The translations under genes and the position numbers were made by a program. From assembly GCA_022647765.1 (NCBI GenBank), contig JALCLH010000007.1:62001-126000 (forward strand): 64,000 nt of DNA, in the 5' to 3' direction. Shown here piece by piece: positions 47,754-56,900 of the stretch (its first letter is position 1; every line of letters starts with the position of its first letter). The notes beneath the pieces are model-generated. The model searched no databases and was not told the origin of the DNA. It saw only the letters and a program-made list of their open reading frames with translations. This DNA is from Acidipropionibacterium sp. (lineage in GTDB: Bacteria > Actinomycetota > Actinomycetes > Propionibacteriales > Propionibacteriaceae).

Positions 47754-48539
47754 TCATGCCGCGGCCTGCCGGACGGCATGCGACGGTTGGTGCCCGCAGT
47801 GCACGCAGTCGGCCACCGGGTCCAGCTGCGACGAGCACTCCGTACGGGCGGTCCACGACGCCCAGTTCGGCAGTTGCCATTCCGGTGACAGGGGACCGGA
47901 CTCGACCAGCCGGGCGATGCTGCCGGCCAGCCAGTGGCGCGGCGCCCAGCCGGAGGCCGAGCCGTTCAGCGCGGCCGCGGTATGGGCCCACAACGGGTCG
48001 CGACGGGCCATCCCGATATCCAGGCAGTCCTGGCATCCCGGCCTGGTGGGCAGGCTGATCGGGCCCAGCCATGCGCCCGAGGCCCCCGCCCATCCGACCA
48101 GCACGGGAATGCCGCGGTGCTGACACAGGTGGACGGGTTCGCGCAGGCCCAGCGGATCCCGCGGGCACACCGCGACGAGATCGGGGCGCAGCCTGGCCCC
48201 GGACTCGCCGAGCAGGCTCCAGTGACCGCCGGGCCGCGGACGGCCTGTGCCGTCGCCCATCTCGACCACCAGGGCTCCGGGAACCGCGCGCGCCGCCTCC
48301 GCGACGTCGCCTGCCAAGGGCCCGGAACCCACCACCACGACGCTGATCTGCCGAGTGAGGCGGACGATCCCCAGTCGCTGCAGAGCACTCAGGATCTCGT
48401 CCGGCAGCCGGCCGGCGCTCAGTGCATCTCGGTCGGCGCCGCGGATCAGGAAGGAACGGCCGTCGGGGCACAGCAGCCGCAACCCGTGCGGCACCTCGAC
48501 GACCTCGCAGTTCAGATGGAGGCGCGGGAGAATGTTCAT
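47754..48539 (-). CDS. ThiF/E1-like protein of the TOMM leader-binding type
   Basis: This 261-residue protein starts at ATG 48539 (MNILPRLHLNCEVVEVPHGL). The N-terminal part may bind a leader-like segment. The middle has a Rossmann-type strand ISVVVVGSGPLAGDVAEAAR, as in E1/ThiF enzymes but without a recognisable adenylation loop. Two CxxC pairs (GCQDCLDIG and DCVHCGHQP) could bind zinc. Proteins annotated as 'TOMM precursor leader peptide-binding' or 'cyclodehydratase domain' are found next to uvrD2 in many actinobacteria. No precursor peptide or partner YcaO gene is visible here, so RiPP synthesis is unlikely. The function is unknown. It is convergent with uvrD2. Confidence 0.65.
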   Translation of the reverse strand: MNILPRLHLNCEVVEVPHGLRLLCPDGRSFLIRGADRDALSAGRLPDEILSALQRLGIVRLTRQISVVVVGSGPLAGDVAEAARAVPGALVVEMGDGTGRPRPGGHWSLLGESGARLRPDLVAVCPRDPLGLREPVHLCQHRGIPVLVGWAGASGAWLGPISLPTRPGCQDCLDIGMARRDPLWAHTAAALNGSASGWAPRHWLAGSIARLVESGPLSPEWQLPNWASWTARTECSSQLDPVADCVHCGHQPSHAVRQAAA

Positions 48540-48771
48540 GCGCCGATCCTGCCGACCGCTCGCAGCCCACCGCCAGGGTCCGACGGCAACGGGATACACC
48601 TCACTCCAGATGGACAACACTCTGGGTGACGCGGACAACACCTGGGACAACACCGCACGCCGTCGAAGCGTCCGACGATTCTGTCGGAGTGAGCCCTCTA
48701 AAATCGACCGTACCCGAACGAGTGACCTCCTCCGGACTCTCATCCATCTCCAACGAAAGCGGCGCCGAACA

Positions 48772-49440
48772 GTGACTGTCACCTTCCAAATTCTTGGTAC
48801 ATCCGAGAAGATTAGTCTCGACAACTTCCACGGTCTCGTGGCCGGATATACTGGCCGTGACGCAGCCGCCGTGCAAGCGCACATCGATGAACTCGCCGCC
48901 ATCGGTGTGGCTCCGCCGCCCGAGGTGCCGATGTTCTATTCGGTGGATGCCGCGACGATGAACTCTGATGCAGAGTATGTCGACTCCTCCATGAGTCTTA
49001 CTTCTGGTGAGGTCGAGCCGGTGTACATCCGGCACGCCGGTGTCTATTACATCGGCATCGGATCCGACCACACGGACCGGGACTTGGAGCGCACGGACAT
49101 CGCCGACTCAAAACGTGCGTGCCCGAAGCCGGTCAGTCATGAGGTCATTCGGGTCGGTTCGCTTGCCGACCTCGAAGCCTTCAGCCTCGATGACGCGACT
49201 GCCCGATCCACAGTCGATGGCAAGCTGTATCAAGAAGGAAGGCTGTCGGGCCTGCGAACCCCGTACGAGATCTCCACTCGCCTGATCGACCGTCTCGGGC
49301 TCGTCGACGCTGACAACTTCGTGTGCCTTGGAGGCACGGTACCGCTTCTTGACGGTGCGTTCACCGCGGGCGAGAGGTGGCATATTGAGATTGAACTCGC
49401 TGATGGTACCCGACTTGCACATGAATACCGAATGAAGTGA
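48772..49440 (+). CDS. DUF2848 family protein (FAH-like)
   Basis: This 222-residue protein has the DUF2848 pattern: an N-terminal segment with AGYTGRDAAAVQAHIDELAA, then VYYIGIGSDHTDRDLERTDI, KRACPKPVSHEVIRVGSLAD, then STVDGKLYQEGRLSGLRTP and CLGGTVPLLDGAFTAGERWH. Conserved GSDHTDR and LYQEG motifs resemble an active site. The family is probably related to fumarylacetoacetate-hydrolase-like enzymes, but no activity is proven. GTG 48772 is the best start; upstream sequence in frame has atypical composition. GC content is lower than in the neighbours, which suggests transfer, and it opens the metabolic island that includes the Pxp operon. Confidence 0.85.
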   Translation: MTVTFQILGTSEKISLDNFHGLVAGYTGRDAAAVQAHIDELAAIGVAPPPEVPMFYSVDAATMNSDAEYVDSSMSLTSGEVEPVYIRHAGVYYIGIGSDHTDRDLERTDIADSKRACPKPVSHEVIRVGSLADLEAFSLDDATARSTVDGKLYQEGRLSGLRTPYEISTRLIDRLGLVDADNFVCLGGTVPLLDGAFTAGERWHIEIELADGTRLAHEYRMK

Positions 49441-49572
49441 TGTGGGATATGGGAAATCGCCGTACTCGAACGGTGTCGGAAATCAGGATGAGGGGGCTCT
49501 TGTCTGTTGGCCGCGTTCGTGGCAAAATGCGACTTGCAAGACTCAATCGATGCAGCATAGAGGATAGGAAGC

Positions 49573-49947
49573 ATGCCAAAACCGGAAATTGAGTTCACTC
49601 CGTTCGAGGCGGTACCACACACGCCGTGCGATCCACCTATCGAGGGTCTGAGTGAGCAGATTCTTGCTCACAATGATGAGGACGGCACCATCACTCGCGT
49701 GCTGACCTTCGAGCTGGGAGCCGACACTTCGCCGAACGGCATACTCAGGCACGAGTTCTGGGAAGAGGTCTTCATCTTCGAAGGCTCCTTCTACGACACA
49801 CACTTGCAGCGTGAGTTCAAAGCCGGAGACTACGCGACCCGCCCACCGGGCATGCCGCACGGGCCATGGCGTTCTGAGAACGGTGCCCGGATGTTCGAGG
49901 TGCGGTACATGCAGCCGTCCGCATCGGCACCCACCGATGCTCGGTAA
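49573..49947 (+). CDS. small cupin-domain protein
   Basis: This 124-residue single-domain cupin has the two cupin motifs: GILRHEFWEEVFIFEGSFYD (His60, Glu64/65) and FKAGDYATRPPGMPHGPW (His96), the usual metal-binding set of cupin folds similar to the ChrR C-terminal domain. It could be a small metal-dependent enzyme or a ligand sensor. AGGATAGG lies before ATG 49573. It follows the DUF2848 gene on the same strand by 132 bases and is convergent with the Pxp operon. The substrate is unknown. Confidence 0.8.
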   Translation: MPKPEIEFTPFEAVPHTPCDPPIEGLSEQILAHNDEDGTITRVLTFELGADTSPNGILRHEFWEEVFIFEGSFYDTHLQREFKAGDYATRPPGMPHGPWRSENGARMFEVRYMQPSASAPTDAR

Positions 49948-50079
49948 TTAGGTGATGTGCCTGGTTCGGCCCCCGGAGAGGATTCGGGGGCCGACCCAGG
50001 GGACCGTCTACGTTCTACGGACTAGGGGCGGGACCCGCACCGCACCGCGGTCAGTCCTCGCCGGTTCCGGCAGTCGAGT

Positions 50080-51840
50080 TCACTTCACCAGCCCGAGCCG
50101 TTCGCCCGCCGGTATCAGCGCACCGTCGGTTTCGGCCTCTTGACGAAGCACCCCCGAACACGGCGCGAGCACCTGCGTCTCCATCTTCATCGCCTCCATC
50201 ACCGCGAGCACGTCTCCCTCGGCGACGGTCGCGCCGTCAGCAGCCTTCCATGCGACGAGGGTGCCGGTGATCGGCGCGGAGACCTCGCCCGGTTCGTCCG
50301 CCGCTGCGGGCGTCGTCGACGCATCTGCGGCTGCCTCCGAGGACACAGCGGGCAGTCCGCCGGCGAACGACCCGATCAGCTGCGCGGGCAACCCCAGACG
50401 CACGCGATGCCCGTCGAGCTCGATCCAGGTGCGGGTCAGCGGTTCTGCCGGCACCCCGTCGGAGAACGGCTGGTCCAGCTCGTCGAGCCAGCTGCACTCG
50501 GTCTCGATCCAGCGCGTGTGCACGCCGAAGTCGTTGACATTCGTCGCGGTGAATGCCGGGTCGTCGACGATGCGTCGATCGAAGTCGAGCAGTGTGGGCA
50601 CGCCTTCGATGTCGAACTCGCGCAACGCCTGGCGGGCCTTGCGCAGCGCCTCGTCGCGGTCGATGCCCCAGATCACGAGCTTGGCCAGCAGCGAGTCGTA
50701 GAGTCCGCTGACCACACTTCCGGCGACGACGCCCGAGTCGAGCCGGACGCCCTCACCGCCGGGGGCGTCGAAGCGGGTGATACGTCCGGGGGCGGGCAGA
50801 AAGCCGCGACCCGCGTCCTCGGCGTTGATCCGAAACTCGAAGGCGTGACCGCGGGGCGCGGGCGTCTCATCGATCTCGAGGGGCAGGCCGTCGGCGACGC
50901 GCAGCTGAGATCGCACCAGGTCGACCCCGCTGGTGAGCTCGGTGATGGGGTGCTCGACCTGCAGACGGGTGTTCACCTCAAGGAACGAGACGGTGCCGTT
51001 CGCGCCGACCAGGAACTCGACGGTGCCCGCACTCACATAACCGGCGGCCTCGCAGATGCGCTTGGCGGCAGATTCGATCGAGTGGCGCTGCTCATCGGTG
51101 AGAAATGGCGCCGGAGCCTCTTCGACGACCTTCTGATTGCGCCTCTGCAGGGAGCAGTCACGAGTGCCCACGACCACCACATGCCCGTCTGCATCGCCGA
51201 TCACCTGCGCCTCCACATGCCGGGGGTGCGGCACGTACTGCTCGATGAAGCACTCCCCGCGCCCGAACGCCGCGATGGCCTCGCGCTCGGCCGACTCGAA
51301 CTGATCGACCACCTCATCGAGGCGCCACGCCACCTTGAGGCCCCGCCCGCCGCCGCCGAACGCGGCCTTGATCGCGATGGGCAGGCCGTGCTGCTCCGCG
51401 AAGGCCAGCGCCTCCGCCCCGTCGGCGACCGGGCCGGGCGTGCCCTCGACGAGCGGAGCCCCGACCGAGGAGGCGAGCCGGCGGGCGGTCACCTTGTCCC
51501 CGAGGTCGCGAATGGTCTGCGGCTTCGGGCCGATCCATGTCAGACCGGCGTCGAGGACCGCCTGCGCGAACTCGGCGTTCTCAGACAGAAATCCATAGCC
51601 TGGGTGAACGGCGTCCGCATGTGATCTGCGGGCAGCGTCGATGATCGCGTCGATGTCGAGGTAGGTCGCGGAGGCGGTCGCCCCGGGCAGGGCGTAGGCC
51701 TCGTCGGCGACCCGGGTGTGCAGTGCCTCGGCGTCGGGATCCGAGTACACCGCGATCGACGTCACGCCGTAGGCGGTGCATCCGCGTGCGATGCGCACGG
51801 CGATCTCGCCGCGGTTGGCGATGAGCACTCTGCTGATCAT
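50080..51840 (-). CDS. biotin carboxylase fused to biotin carboxyl carrier domain
   Basis: This 586-residue protein combines biotin carboxylase (1-450) and BCCP (about 515-586). The BC part has [20 protein letters not shown], the ATP-grasp glycine loop [11 protein letters not shown] and the bicarbonate/biotin site [15 protein letters not shown]. The BCCP ends with [14 protein letters not shown], whose lysine is biotinylated. It follows the PxpB-PxpC gene by two bases, with AAGGAG in front. No separate acyl-CoA carboxyltransferase is nearby. In urea carboxylase, BC and BCCP work with AHS1/AHS2 domains, which are homologous to PxpB/PxpC, so this protein probably charges biotin for a PxpBC-type carboxyltransferase. 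Confidence 0.9.
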   Translation of the reverse strand: MISRVLIANRGEIAVRIARGCTAYGVTSIAVYSDPDAEALHTRVADEAYALPGATASATYLDIDAIIDAARRSHADAVHPGYGFLSENAEFAQAVLDAGLTWIGPKPQTIRDLGDKVTARRLASSVGAPLVEGTPGPVADGAEALAFAEQHGLPIAIKAAFGGGGRGLKVAWRLDEVVDQFESAEREAIAAFGRGECFIEQYVPHPRHVEAQVIGDADGHVVVVGTRDCSLQRRNQKVVEEAPAPFLTDEQRHSIESAAKRICEAAGYVSAGTVEFLVGANGTVSFLEVNTRLQVEHPITELTSGVDLVRSQLRVADGLPLEIDETPAPRGHAFEFRINAEDAGRGFLPAPGRITRFDAPGGEGVRLDSGVVAGSVVSGLYDSLLAKLVIWGIDRDEALRKARQALREFDIEGVPTLLDFDRRIVDDPAFTATNVNDFGVHTRWIETECSWLDELDQPFSDGVPAEPLTRTWIELDGHRVRLGLPAQLIGSFAGGLPAVSSEAAADASTTPAAADEPGEVSAPITGTLVAWKAADGATVAEGDVLAVMEAMKMETQVLAPCSGVLRQEAETDGALIPAGERLGLVK

Positions 51841-51842
51841 GT

Positions 51843-53558
51843 TCAGTTCTCCTTGATGGCTGGTGGCGGGGCGCCGAGTGTCTCTGATGCGCTCACGGAG
51901 GCCGGAGCATCGGTGACCCCGTGAAAGCGGATGCGTGCACCGATCGGCACTTGACCGGCGAGGTTGAGATGGTAGGAGGCGACCGACCCGATCACCGGGT
52001 AGCCGCCGGTCAGCGGATGATCCGCCATGAAGAGCACGGGCTGGCCGCTGGGGGGCACCTGCAGTGCCCCCGATGCCGTGCCCTCGGAGGCCAGCTCGGA
52101 GTGATCGCTGCGCTGCAGCGGCTTCTCGCCATGCAGTCGCAGGCCGACGCGGTTCGACTGCGAGGTCGTCTCCCACTCCTGTCCGAACAGCGTCTCCAGC
52201 GCGTCATCGGCGAACATCTCGGTACGGGGGCCGAGTAGGACGTCGAGGGTGACGACCTCTCCGCGCGCCGGCAGAGCGAGTGCGGTATCGGCAAGGGGAT
52301 CGGTGGCGCCGGGCCAGATCTGGGTGACTGCGGCGACCGCGGATCGATGCACGGGCAGCACATCTCCGACCGCCAGTGGCGCGGGCCCCAGCCCCGAGAG
52401 CACATCGGTCGAGAGGCTGTCGAGCACCGGGGCGATGGCGAAGGCGCCGCGCACGCCGACATAGGCGACGCTGCCGCGGGTGGGAAACCCGACCTCGAGG
52501 GTCTCGCCGCTGCGCAGGGCGAAGGCGCGCAGTCGCGGCACCTGACGATCGTGACGGATCGGTGTCCCGGGCGCGGTGTCCGTGGCGGGCTGCGCCGCGT
52601 GGATCGTCGCGGTCACCTCGGCTCCGGTGATGGCGAGCACCTGCTCTCCTATGGCGCGCAGCTTCAGCCCGCCATAGGTCTCGATGCTTGCGGAGTCGGA
52701 TGTGTTGCCGACCAGCCGGGCGGCCAGCCGCGCGGCATCATGGTCGAGAGCCCCGGAGCGTGAGACGCCGAGGTCGGCATGCCCAGGCCGGCCCAGATCC
52801 TGCAGCGTCGAGGAGAGGCCGGGCTGCACCACCTCGAGGCCGTGGGCGGTGTGGGCCGCGTCGCTCGGCTGCGGTCCGGTTGCCGGCGAGGAGTCGGCGG
52901 CATGCCCGAGCGTCGCGCGAGCGGAGTCCGCGCCGGGCGATCCGGCGGCGGTCACCTGGGTGAACCGCACCCGCATTCCCGGTCGCAGAGTGGCCGGAGG
53001 GTCGAGCCGCAGATCGAACATCGGCAGGTCGGTGGTGCCGATGATCTGCCAGCCGCCCGGGCTGACCCGGGGGTAGACGCCGCTGTAGGTACCCGCGAGG
53101 CCCACCGCTCCGGCGGGAATGGCGGTGCGCGGCACCGTGCGACGCGGCACGTCGAGTCGCGGGTCGCCGCCGACGAGGTAGCTGAACCCGGGGGCGAATC
53201 CGGCGAAGGCGACGGTGTACACCGACCCCGTGTGCATGGCGATGACCTCATCCGGGGTCGTCTCGAGCAGGTGGGCCACTTCGGCGAGATCGTCGCCGTC
53301 ATAGCGCACCGGCACCTCGACCAGCTCGCCGTCGGCGCCGAGTGGCGCGCTCACGTCGCGTTCGAGCAGCCGCCGAGCGAGCTCGTCGGCGTCAATGCGG
53401 GTGGGGCGGAACCGCACCATGACGGTGCGCGCCGCCGGCACGAATTCGTACACCCCGGCGATCGGGTCGTCGAGCAGGGACTGGTTGAGTGCGACCGCCT
53501 GCGCCAGCTCGTCGAGTTCGACGAGCAGAACATCGGTGTTGACCGGAAGGACGCGCAT
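51843..53558 (-). CDS. fused PxpB-PxpC (AHS1-AHS2) 5-oxoprolinase/carboxyltransferase-like subunit
   Basis: This 571-residue fusion has an N-terminal PxpB/KipI domain (AHS1, about 1-210: [20 protein letters not shown], then [20 protein letters not shown] and [20 protein letters not shown]) and a C-terminal PxpC/KipA domain (AHS2, about 245-560: [31 protein letters not shown], and [15 protein letters not shown]). In B. subtilis the two are separate genes (kipI, kipA), and with PxpA they hydrolyse 5-oxoproline with ATP. The same two domains are the carboxyltransferase of urea carboxylase. Its neighbour BC-BCCP makes the second reading attractive. The start is ATG 53558, two bases after the DUF1445 stop. 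Confidence 0.92.
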   Translation of the reverse strand: MRVLPVNTDVLLVELDELAQAVALNQSLLDDPIAGVYEFVPAARTVMVRFRPTRIDADELARRLLERDVSAPLGADGELVEVPVRYDGDDLAEVAHLLETTPDEVIAMHTGSVYTVAFAGFAPGFSYLVGGDPRLDVPRRTVPRTAIPAGAVGLAGTYSGVYPRVSPGGWQIIGTTDLPMFDLRLDPPATLRPGMRVRFTQVTAAGSPGADSARATLGHAADSSPATGPQPSDAAHTAHGLEVVQPGLSSTLQDLGRPGHADLGVSRSGALDHDAARLAARLVGNTSDSASIETYGGLKLRAIGEQVLAITGAEVTATIHAAQPATDTAPGTPIRHDRQVPRLRAFALRSGETLEVGFPTRGSVAYVGVRGAFAIAPVLDSLSTDVLSGLGPAPLAVGDVLPVHRSAVAAVTQIWPGATDPLADTALALPARGEVVTLDVLLGPRTEMFADDALETLFGQEWETTSQSNRVGLRLHGEKPLQRSDHSELASEGTASGALQVPPSGQPVLFMADHPLTGGYPVIGSVASYHLNLAGQVPIGARIRFHGVTDAPASVSASETLGAPPPAIKEN

Positions 53559-53560
53559 GA

Positions 53561-54355
53561 TCAGACCTCGTACCGGGTGTCGGAGACGTCCGAGATGAAC
53601 ATGTATCCCGGGGCGTGGGTGATCGCGAATGGAATGCGCGACGCCATCACGGCCGCCTGGGGAGTGACCCCGCAGGCCCAGAACACCGGTACCTCGCCGT
53701 CGCGAATCTCAACGGGATCGCCGAAGTCGGGAGCGGTCAGATCGGTGATGCCGATGTCGGCCGGGTCGCCGACATGCACCGGAGCGCCGTGCACAGACGG
53801 GAATCGCCCCGAGATCATCGCGGCGTCGGCCACGCGGTCTGCCGGAATCGGACGCATCGAGACCACCAGCTCGCCGTGGAACGCTCCGGCCGGGCGGCAC
53901 GCCCGATTCGTGCGGAACATGGGCACGTTGGTGCCGGCGGAGATGTGTCGCACGTCGATGCCGGCACGCTGCAACGGCGTCTCGAAAGTGAAGCTGCAGC
54001 CGATCAGGAAGGCCACCAGATCGGGGTGCTCGGCCCAGGCCTCGGTGGCATCGGTCGGCTCGTCGACGAGTTCGCCGTCGCGCCAGACGCGGTAGCGGGG
54101 AATGTCGGTGCGCAGATCGGCTGTCGGCGCCAGAGCCGTCTGCGCGCAACCGGGCTCGGTGACGTCGAGCACAGGGCAGGGCTTCGGGTTGCGCTGGGCG
54201 TAGAGCAGGAAGTCGTAGGCGTACTCGCGCGGCACGGCGAGCAGATTCGCCTGCGTCATGCCCGGGGCGATGCCTGCGGTGGGGCGGCACTCACCGGCAC
54301 GGAACCGTTCGCGGCTGGCTCGGGCCTCGTCCCGGGCGATCTCGATGACGCTCAT
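53561..54355 (-). CDS. DUF1445 family putative hydro-lyase (YcsI-like)
   Basis: This 264-residue protein has the DUF1445 signature: [20 protein letters not shown], then [20 protein letters not shown], and the conserved [17 protein letters not shown], then [20 protein letters not shown] and [11 protein letters not shown]. The family is annotated as putative hydro-lyase, related to the mimitin/glutamate-cyclase-like C14orf159 proteins; D-glutamate cyclase (which interconverts D-glutamate and 5-oxo-D-proline) contains this domain. That relation fits 5-oxoproline chemistry next to PxpABC. ATG 54355 overlaps the pxpA stop in ATGA. Confidence 0.88.
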   Translation of the reverse strand: MSVIEIARDEARASRERFRAGECRPTAGIAPGMTQANLLAVPREYAYDFLLYAQRNPKPCPVLDVTEPGCAQTALAPTADLRTDIPRYRVWRDGELVDEPTDATEAWAEHPDLVAFLIGCSFTFETPLQRAGIDVRHISAGTNVPMFRTNRACRPAGAFHGELVVSMRPIPADRVADAAMISGRFPSVHGAPVHVGDPADIGITDLTAPDFGDPVEIRDGEVPVFWACGVTPQAAVMASRIPFAITHAPGYMFISDVSDTRYEV

Positions 54356-55140
54356 GCCCGGGCCTCGGCAGCCGGCGCGACATCGAGCGGCGAGCGGACC
54401 GGAATATCGGCGGCCTGCAGGCGGTCGCGCACCGATCGTGCCATGGCAAGAGCTCCCGGCGAGTCGCTGTGCACGCATACCGAGTCGGCGTCGAGATGCA
54501 GCACGGTGCCGTCGACGGCAATCAGCGTGCCCTCCTCGGCAAGGCGGACGATGCGCTCGCCCACGGCGTCCGCATCGTTGAGTACTGCGCCGGGCTCGCG
54601 CCGTGAGACGAGCGTGGCGTCGGGGCGATAGCCCCGGTCGGCGAAGGCCTCGGCGATCACGCGAAGCCCGGCGTCCCGAGCCACCTGGGCGAACACCGAT
54701 CCGGCCAGTGCCATGACAGCGATGTCCCCGTCGAACTCCTGGATGGCCTCGACCACCGCGGCAGCCTGTATCGGGTCGACGGCGATGCGGTTGTACAGCG
54801 CGCCGTGCGGCTTCACATATCGCATGTGCGTGCCCGCAGACCGGGCGATGCCGTCGAGCGCGGAGATCTGGTAGAGCACATCCGCGGTCAGCTCCGGCGA
54901 GGCGACATCCATCGCCCGGCGACCGAAGCCGGAGAGATCGCGATAGGCCGGGTGAGCGCCCACGACGACGCCGCGCTCGGCGGCGGCCTGTACGGTCCGG
55001 ACGAGTCCGATGGGATCGCCGGCATGGAAGCCGCAGGCGATGTTGGCGCTCGTGACGATGTCGAGCATGGCGTCGTCGTCGCCGAGAGACCAGCGGCCGA
55101 AGCTCTCTCCCATGTCGCTGTTGAGATCAATTCCTGTCAT
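54352..55140 (-). CDS. pxpA: 5-oxoprolinase subunit A, LamB/YcsF family
   Basis: This 262-residue protein of the LamB/YcsF family acts as the substrate-binding or hydrolytic subunit of PxpABC, which converts 5-oxo-L-proline to glutamate with ATP. It has the family motifs [55 protein letters not shown] and the late [18 protein letters not shown]. It is the second gene of the minus-strand operon, 54 bases after the transporter, and overlaps the DUF1445 gene by 4 bases. Order and content match the B. subtilis ycsF-ycsG-ycsI-kipIA region. Confidence 0.94.
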   Translation of the reverse strand: MTGIDLNSDMGESFGRWSLGDDDAMLDIVTSANIACGFHAGDPIGLVRTVQAAAERGVVVGAHPAYRDLSGFGRRAMDVASPELTADVLYQISALDGIARSAGTHMRYVKPHGALYNRIAVDPIQAAAVVEAIQEFDGDIAVMALAGSVFAQVARDAGLRVIAEAFADRGYRPDATLVSRREPGAVLNDADAVGERIVRLAEEGTLIAVDGTVLHLDADSVCVHSDSPGALAMARSVRDRLQAADIPVRSPLDVAPAAEARA

Positions 55141-55194
55141 AGTGCTCCGATTCTGCGAGAGGTGTGCGTCATCAAGGTGTCACCGCCGGCCCGG

Positions 55195-56478
55195 TCAGGA
55201 AAGACCGAGCAGAGCGAAGATCGGCTGAATCGACTCGATGGCCATCCACCAGGTGAGGATGCAGACGAGGGCGCCCAGAATGAGCAGCCAGATCGGATAG
55301 CGGTAGTTGCGGAGCAGGTCGCGCCGCGCGAAGCCGATGTAGATCATGATCGTCAGGCCGATCGGCAGGATCAGACCGTTGAAGCCGCCGGCGAAGACCA
55401 GCAGTGCCGCAGGAGCCGTGCCCAGCAGCATGTAGACGATCAGCGAGACCACGATGAACGCCACGGTGGTGAGGTTGCGACGGCGAGGCTCCAGGAACTT
55501 CTTGCTGAACACGTTGAAGAAGGACACCGATGTGTAGGCGGCGCCGATTGTCGACGTGGTGCCGGCGGCCCAGAAGATGACGCCGAAGATGCGGAACCCC
55601 CATTCGCCGAGGGCCACCTGGAAGGCCTGTGCGGCGGGGTTCGCGGTCTTGCTGGCGAGATCGATGGTCACACCGCTTGCGGCAACGCCGAGAATGGCGA
55701 GGAACAGCAGGTAGCGGATGATGCCGGTGATGGTCACGCCCCAGAATGACGCCGTGCTGACCGCCTTGATGTTCTCGGGGCCGGTGATTCCCGAGTCGAG
55801 CAGGCGGTGAGCGCCCGCATAGGTGATGTAGCCGCCGACGGTGCCTCCGACGATGGTGGTCAGCGATGCCAGGTTGATGTTGTCGGGCATGACCGTCTCG
55901 GTGAGGGCGTGGCCGATCGGCGGATGCACGACGAAGATCACGATCAGCACGATCGTGACCTTGACGGCGGCGAGGCAGATGACGACGCGATCCATGACCT
56001 TGCCGGCGCGCTTGTAGAGGAACACCCCGATGGCCAACAGGGCGCCGATCAGACCGCCGATCTTCGGGTTGAGGCCGATGGCGGCGTTCAGGCCGAGACC
56101 GATGCCGGCGATGTTGCCGATGTTGAACACCAGGCCGCCGAAGATGACCAGCACAGCGAGCACGAAACCGGCCCCCGGGATCGCCTCGTTGGCCAGCGCC
56201 CCGGCAGTCTTGCCCGAGATGCCGATGATGCGCCAGACATTCAGCTGCACGACGAAGTCGATGATGATCGACAGCAGGATGCCGAAGCCGAAGGCGGCTC
56301 CCAGCTTGATGGTGAAGGTGGCGGTCTGCGTGATGAAGCCGGGGCCCACCGCAGACATCGCCATGAGGAAGATCGCACCGAGCAGCGAACTGCGCCGGTT
56401 CTTCACGAACTGGGCGGCATTACTGCCGGTTTCCGGGGGTGGCGGCGTGTGCTCGCCGGAAGACGTCTCTACCTTCAT
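55195..56478 (-). CDS. NRAMP-family transporter (YcsG-like) without the canonical metal-site motifs
   Basis: This 427-residue membrane protein has 11 or so hydrophobic helices (SSLLGAIFLMAMSAVGPGFI, GFGILLSIIIDFVVQLNVW, GAGFVLAVLVIFGGLVFNIG and others), with an NRAMP/APC-type fold. In metal-transporting NRAMPs, TM1 carries DPGN and TM6 carries MPH. Here TM1 reads VGPGFITQTATFTIK and TM6 reads GGYITYAGAHRLLDSG, so neither motif is present. Proton-coupled Mn or Fe transport is therefore doubtful. As the first gene of the Pxp operon it more likely imports the operon's substrate. The promoter should lie in the 56479-56600 interval. Confidence 0.85.
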   Translation of the reverse strand: MKVETSSGEHTPPPPETGSNAAQFVKNRRSSLLGAIFLMAMSAVGPGFITQTATFTIKLGAAFGFGILLSIIIDFVVQLNVWRIIGISGKTAGALANEAIPGAGFVLAVLVIFGGLVFNIGNIAGIGLGLNAAIGLNPKIGGLIGALLAIGVFLYKRAGKVMDRVVICLAAVKVTIVLIVIFVVHPPIGHALTETVMPDNINLASLTTIVGGTVGGYITYAGAHRLLDSGITGPENIKAVSTASFWGVTITGIIRYLLFLAILGVAASGVTIDLASKTANPAAQAFQVALGEWGFRIFGVIFWAAGTTSTIGAAYTSVSFFNVFSKKFLEPRRRNLTTVAFIVVSLIVYMLLGTAPAALLVFAGGFNGLILPIGLTIMIYIGFARRDLLRNYRYPIWLLILGALVCILTWWMAIESIQPIFALLGLS

Positions 56479-56900
56479 GGTGCTCCAGTCAGACAGGCGG
56501 GTGCGGCCCCGCGGTCGTCATCGCCTGTGCGGTGTCGCAGGACTTGCTCTACAGACGACCGGGCCAAGTATCAGCACTACCGGTGTGACATGGGGTTTCA
56601 ATCGTGTTGCGAACAGATCACACGCATTGCGCACAACTGCGGGACATGGTGAGCCCCCGGTGCCGTTCTGTGTGCCTTCCCCTGCACACATTCCGCCACC
56701 GGGGGTCTGCTCGCAACCGTAGGGGTGCCGGACCGTTTCGTCAATACACGGAGAGGGGTGAACATTTCACTCGCCGAAGGGCCTGGTCCATCGTCCGGCC
56801 GCCGGATCCGGGGCCTTGCGCGAGTGAAATGTGCACCTCTGCCAGGCTTCCGGATCGTCGACGTCGCAGAACTGTCGGTGTCGGCGGTCATGATGGTTCC
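56479..56900. other. gene-free divergent region between the Pxp operon and the YgjP-type gene
   Basis: These 422 bases hold the promoters of the Pxp operon (minus) and the YgjP-type gene (plus). The part near 56530-56650 is AT-richer, with several GTGTGA/TCACAC-like words around 56580-56630 that could be regulator sites. The 56760-56840 part carries a striking inverted repeat listed separately. No protein-coding frame here looks real. Confidence 0.5.
56762..56832. repeat. inverted repeat with 13-bp perfect arms at the right edge of the Pxp island
   Basis: ACATTTCACTCGC (56762-56774) and its exact complement GCGAGTGAAATGT (56820-56832) flank 45 bases. Outside the arms the match continues imperfectly (GGGGTGA against TGCACCTC). 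Inside, AAGGGCC and GGGGCCTT add further pairing, so a long imperfect hairpin can form. It could be a terminator, an operator or a miniature mobile element. It lies where the island meets core genes. Confidence 0.6.

Noticed and set aside
47754..48539. A thiazole/oxazole-modified peptide (TOMM) gene cluster
   Set aside because: Only the leader-binding-like protein is present. There is no YcaO enzyme, dehydrogenase or plausible precursor peptide nearby, and the gene is a usual neighbour of uvrD2 in actinobacteria.
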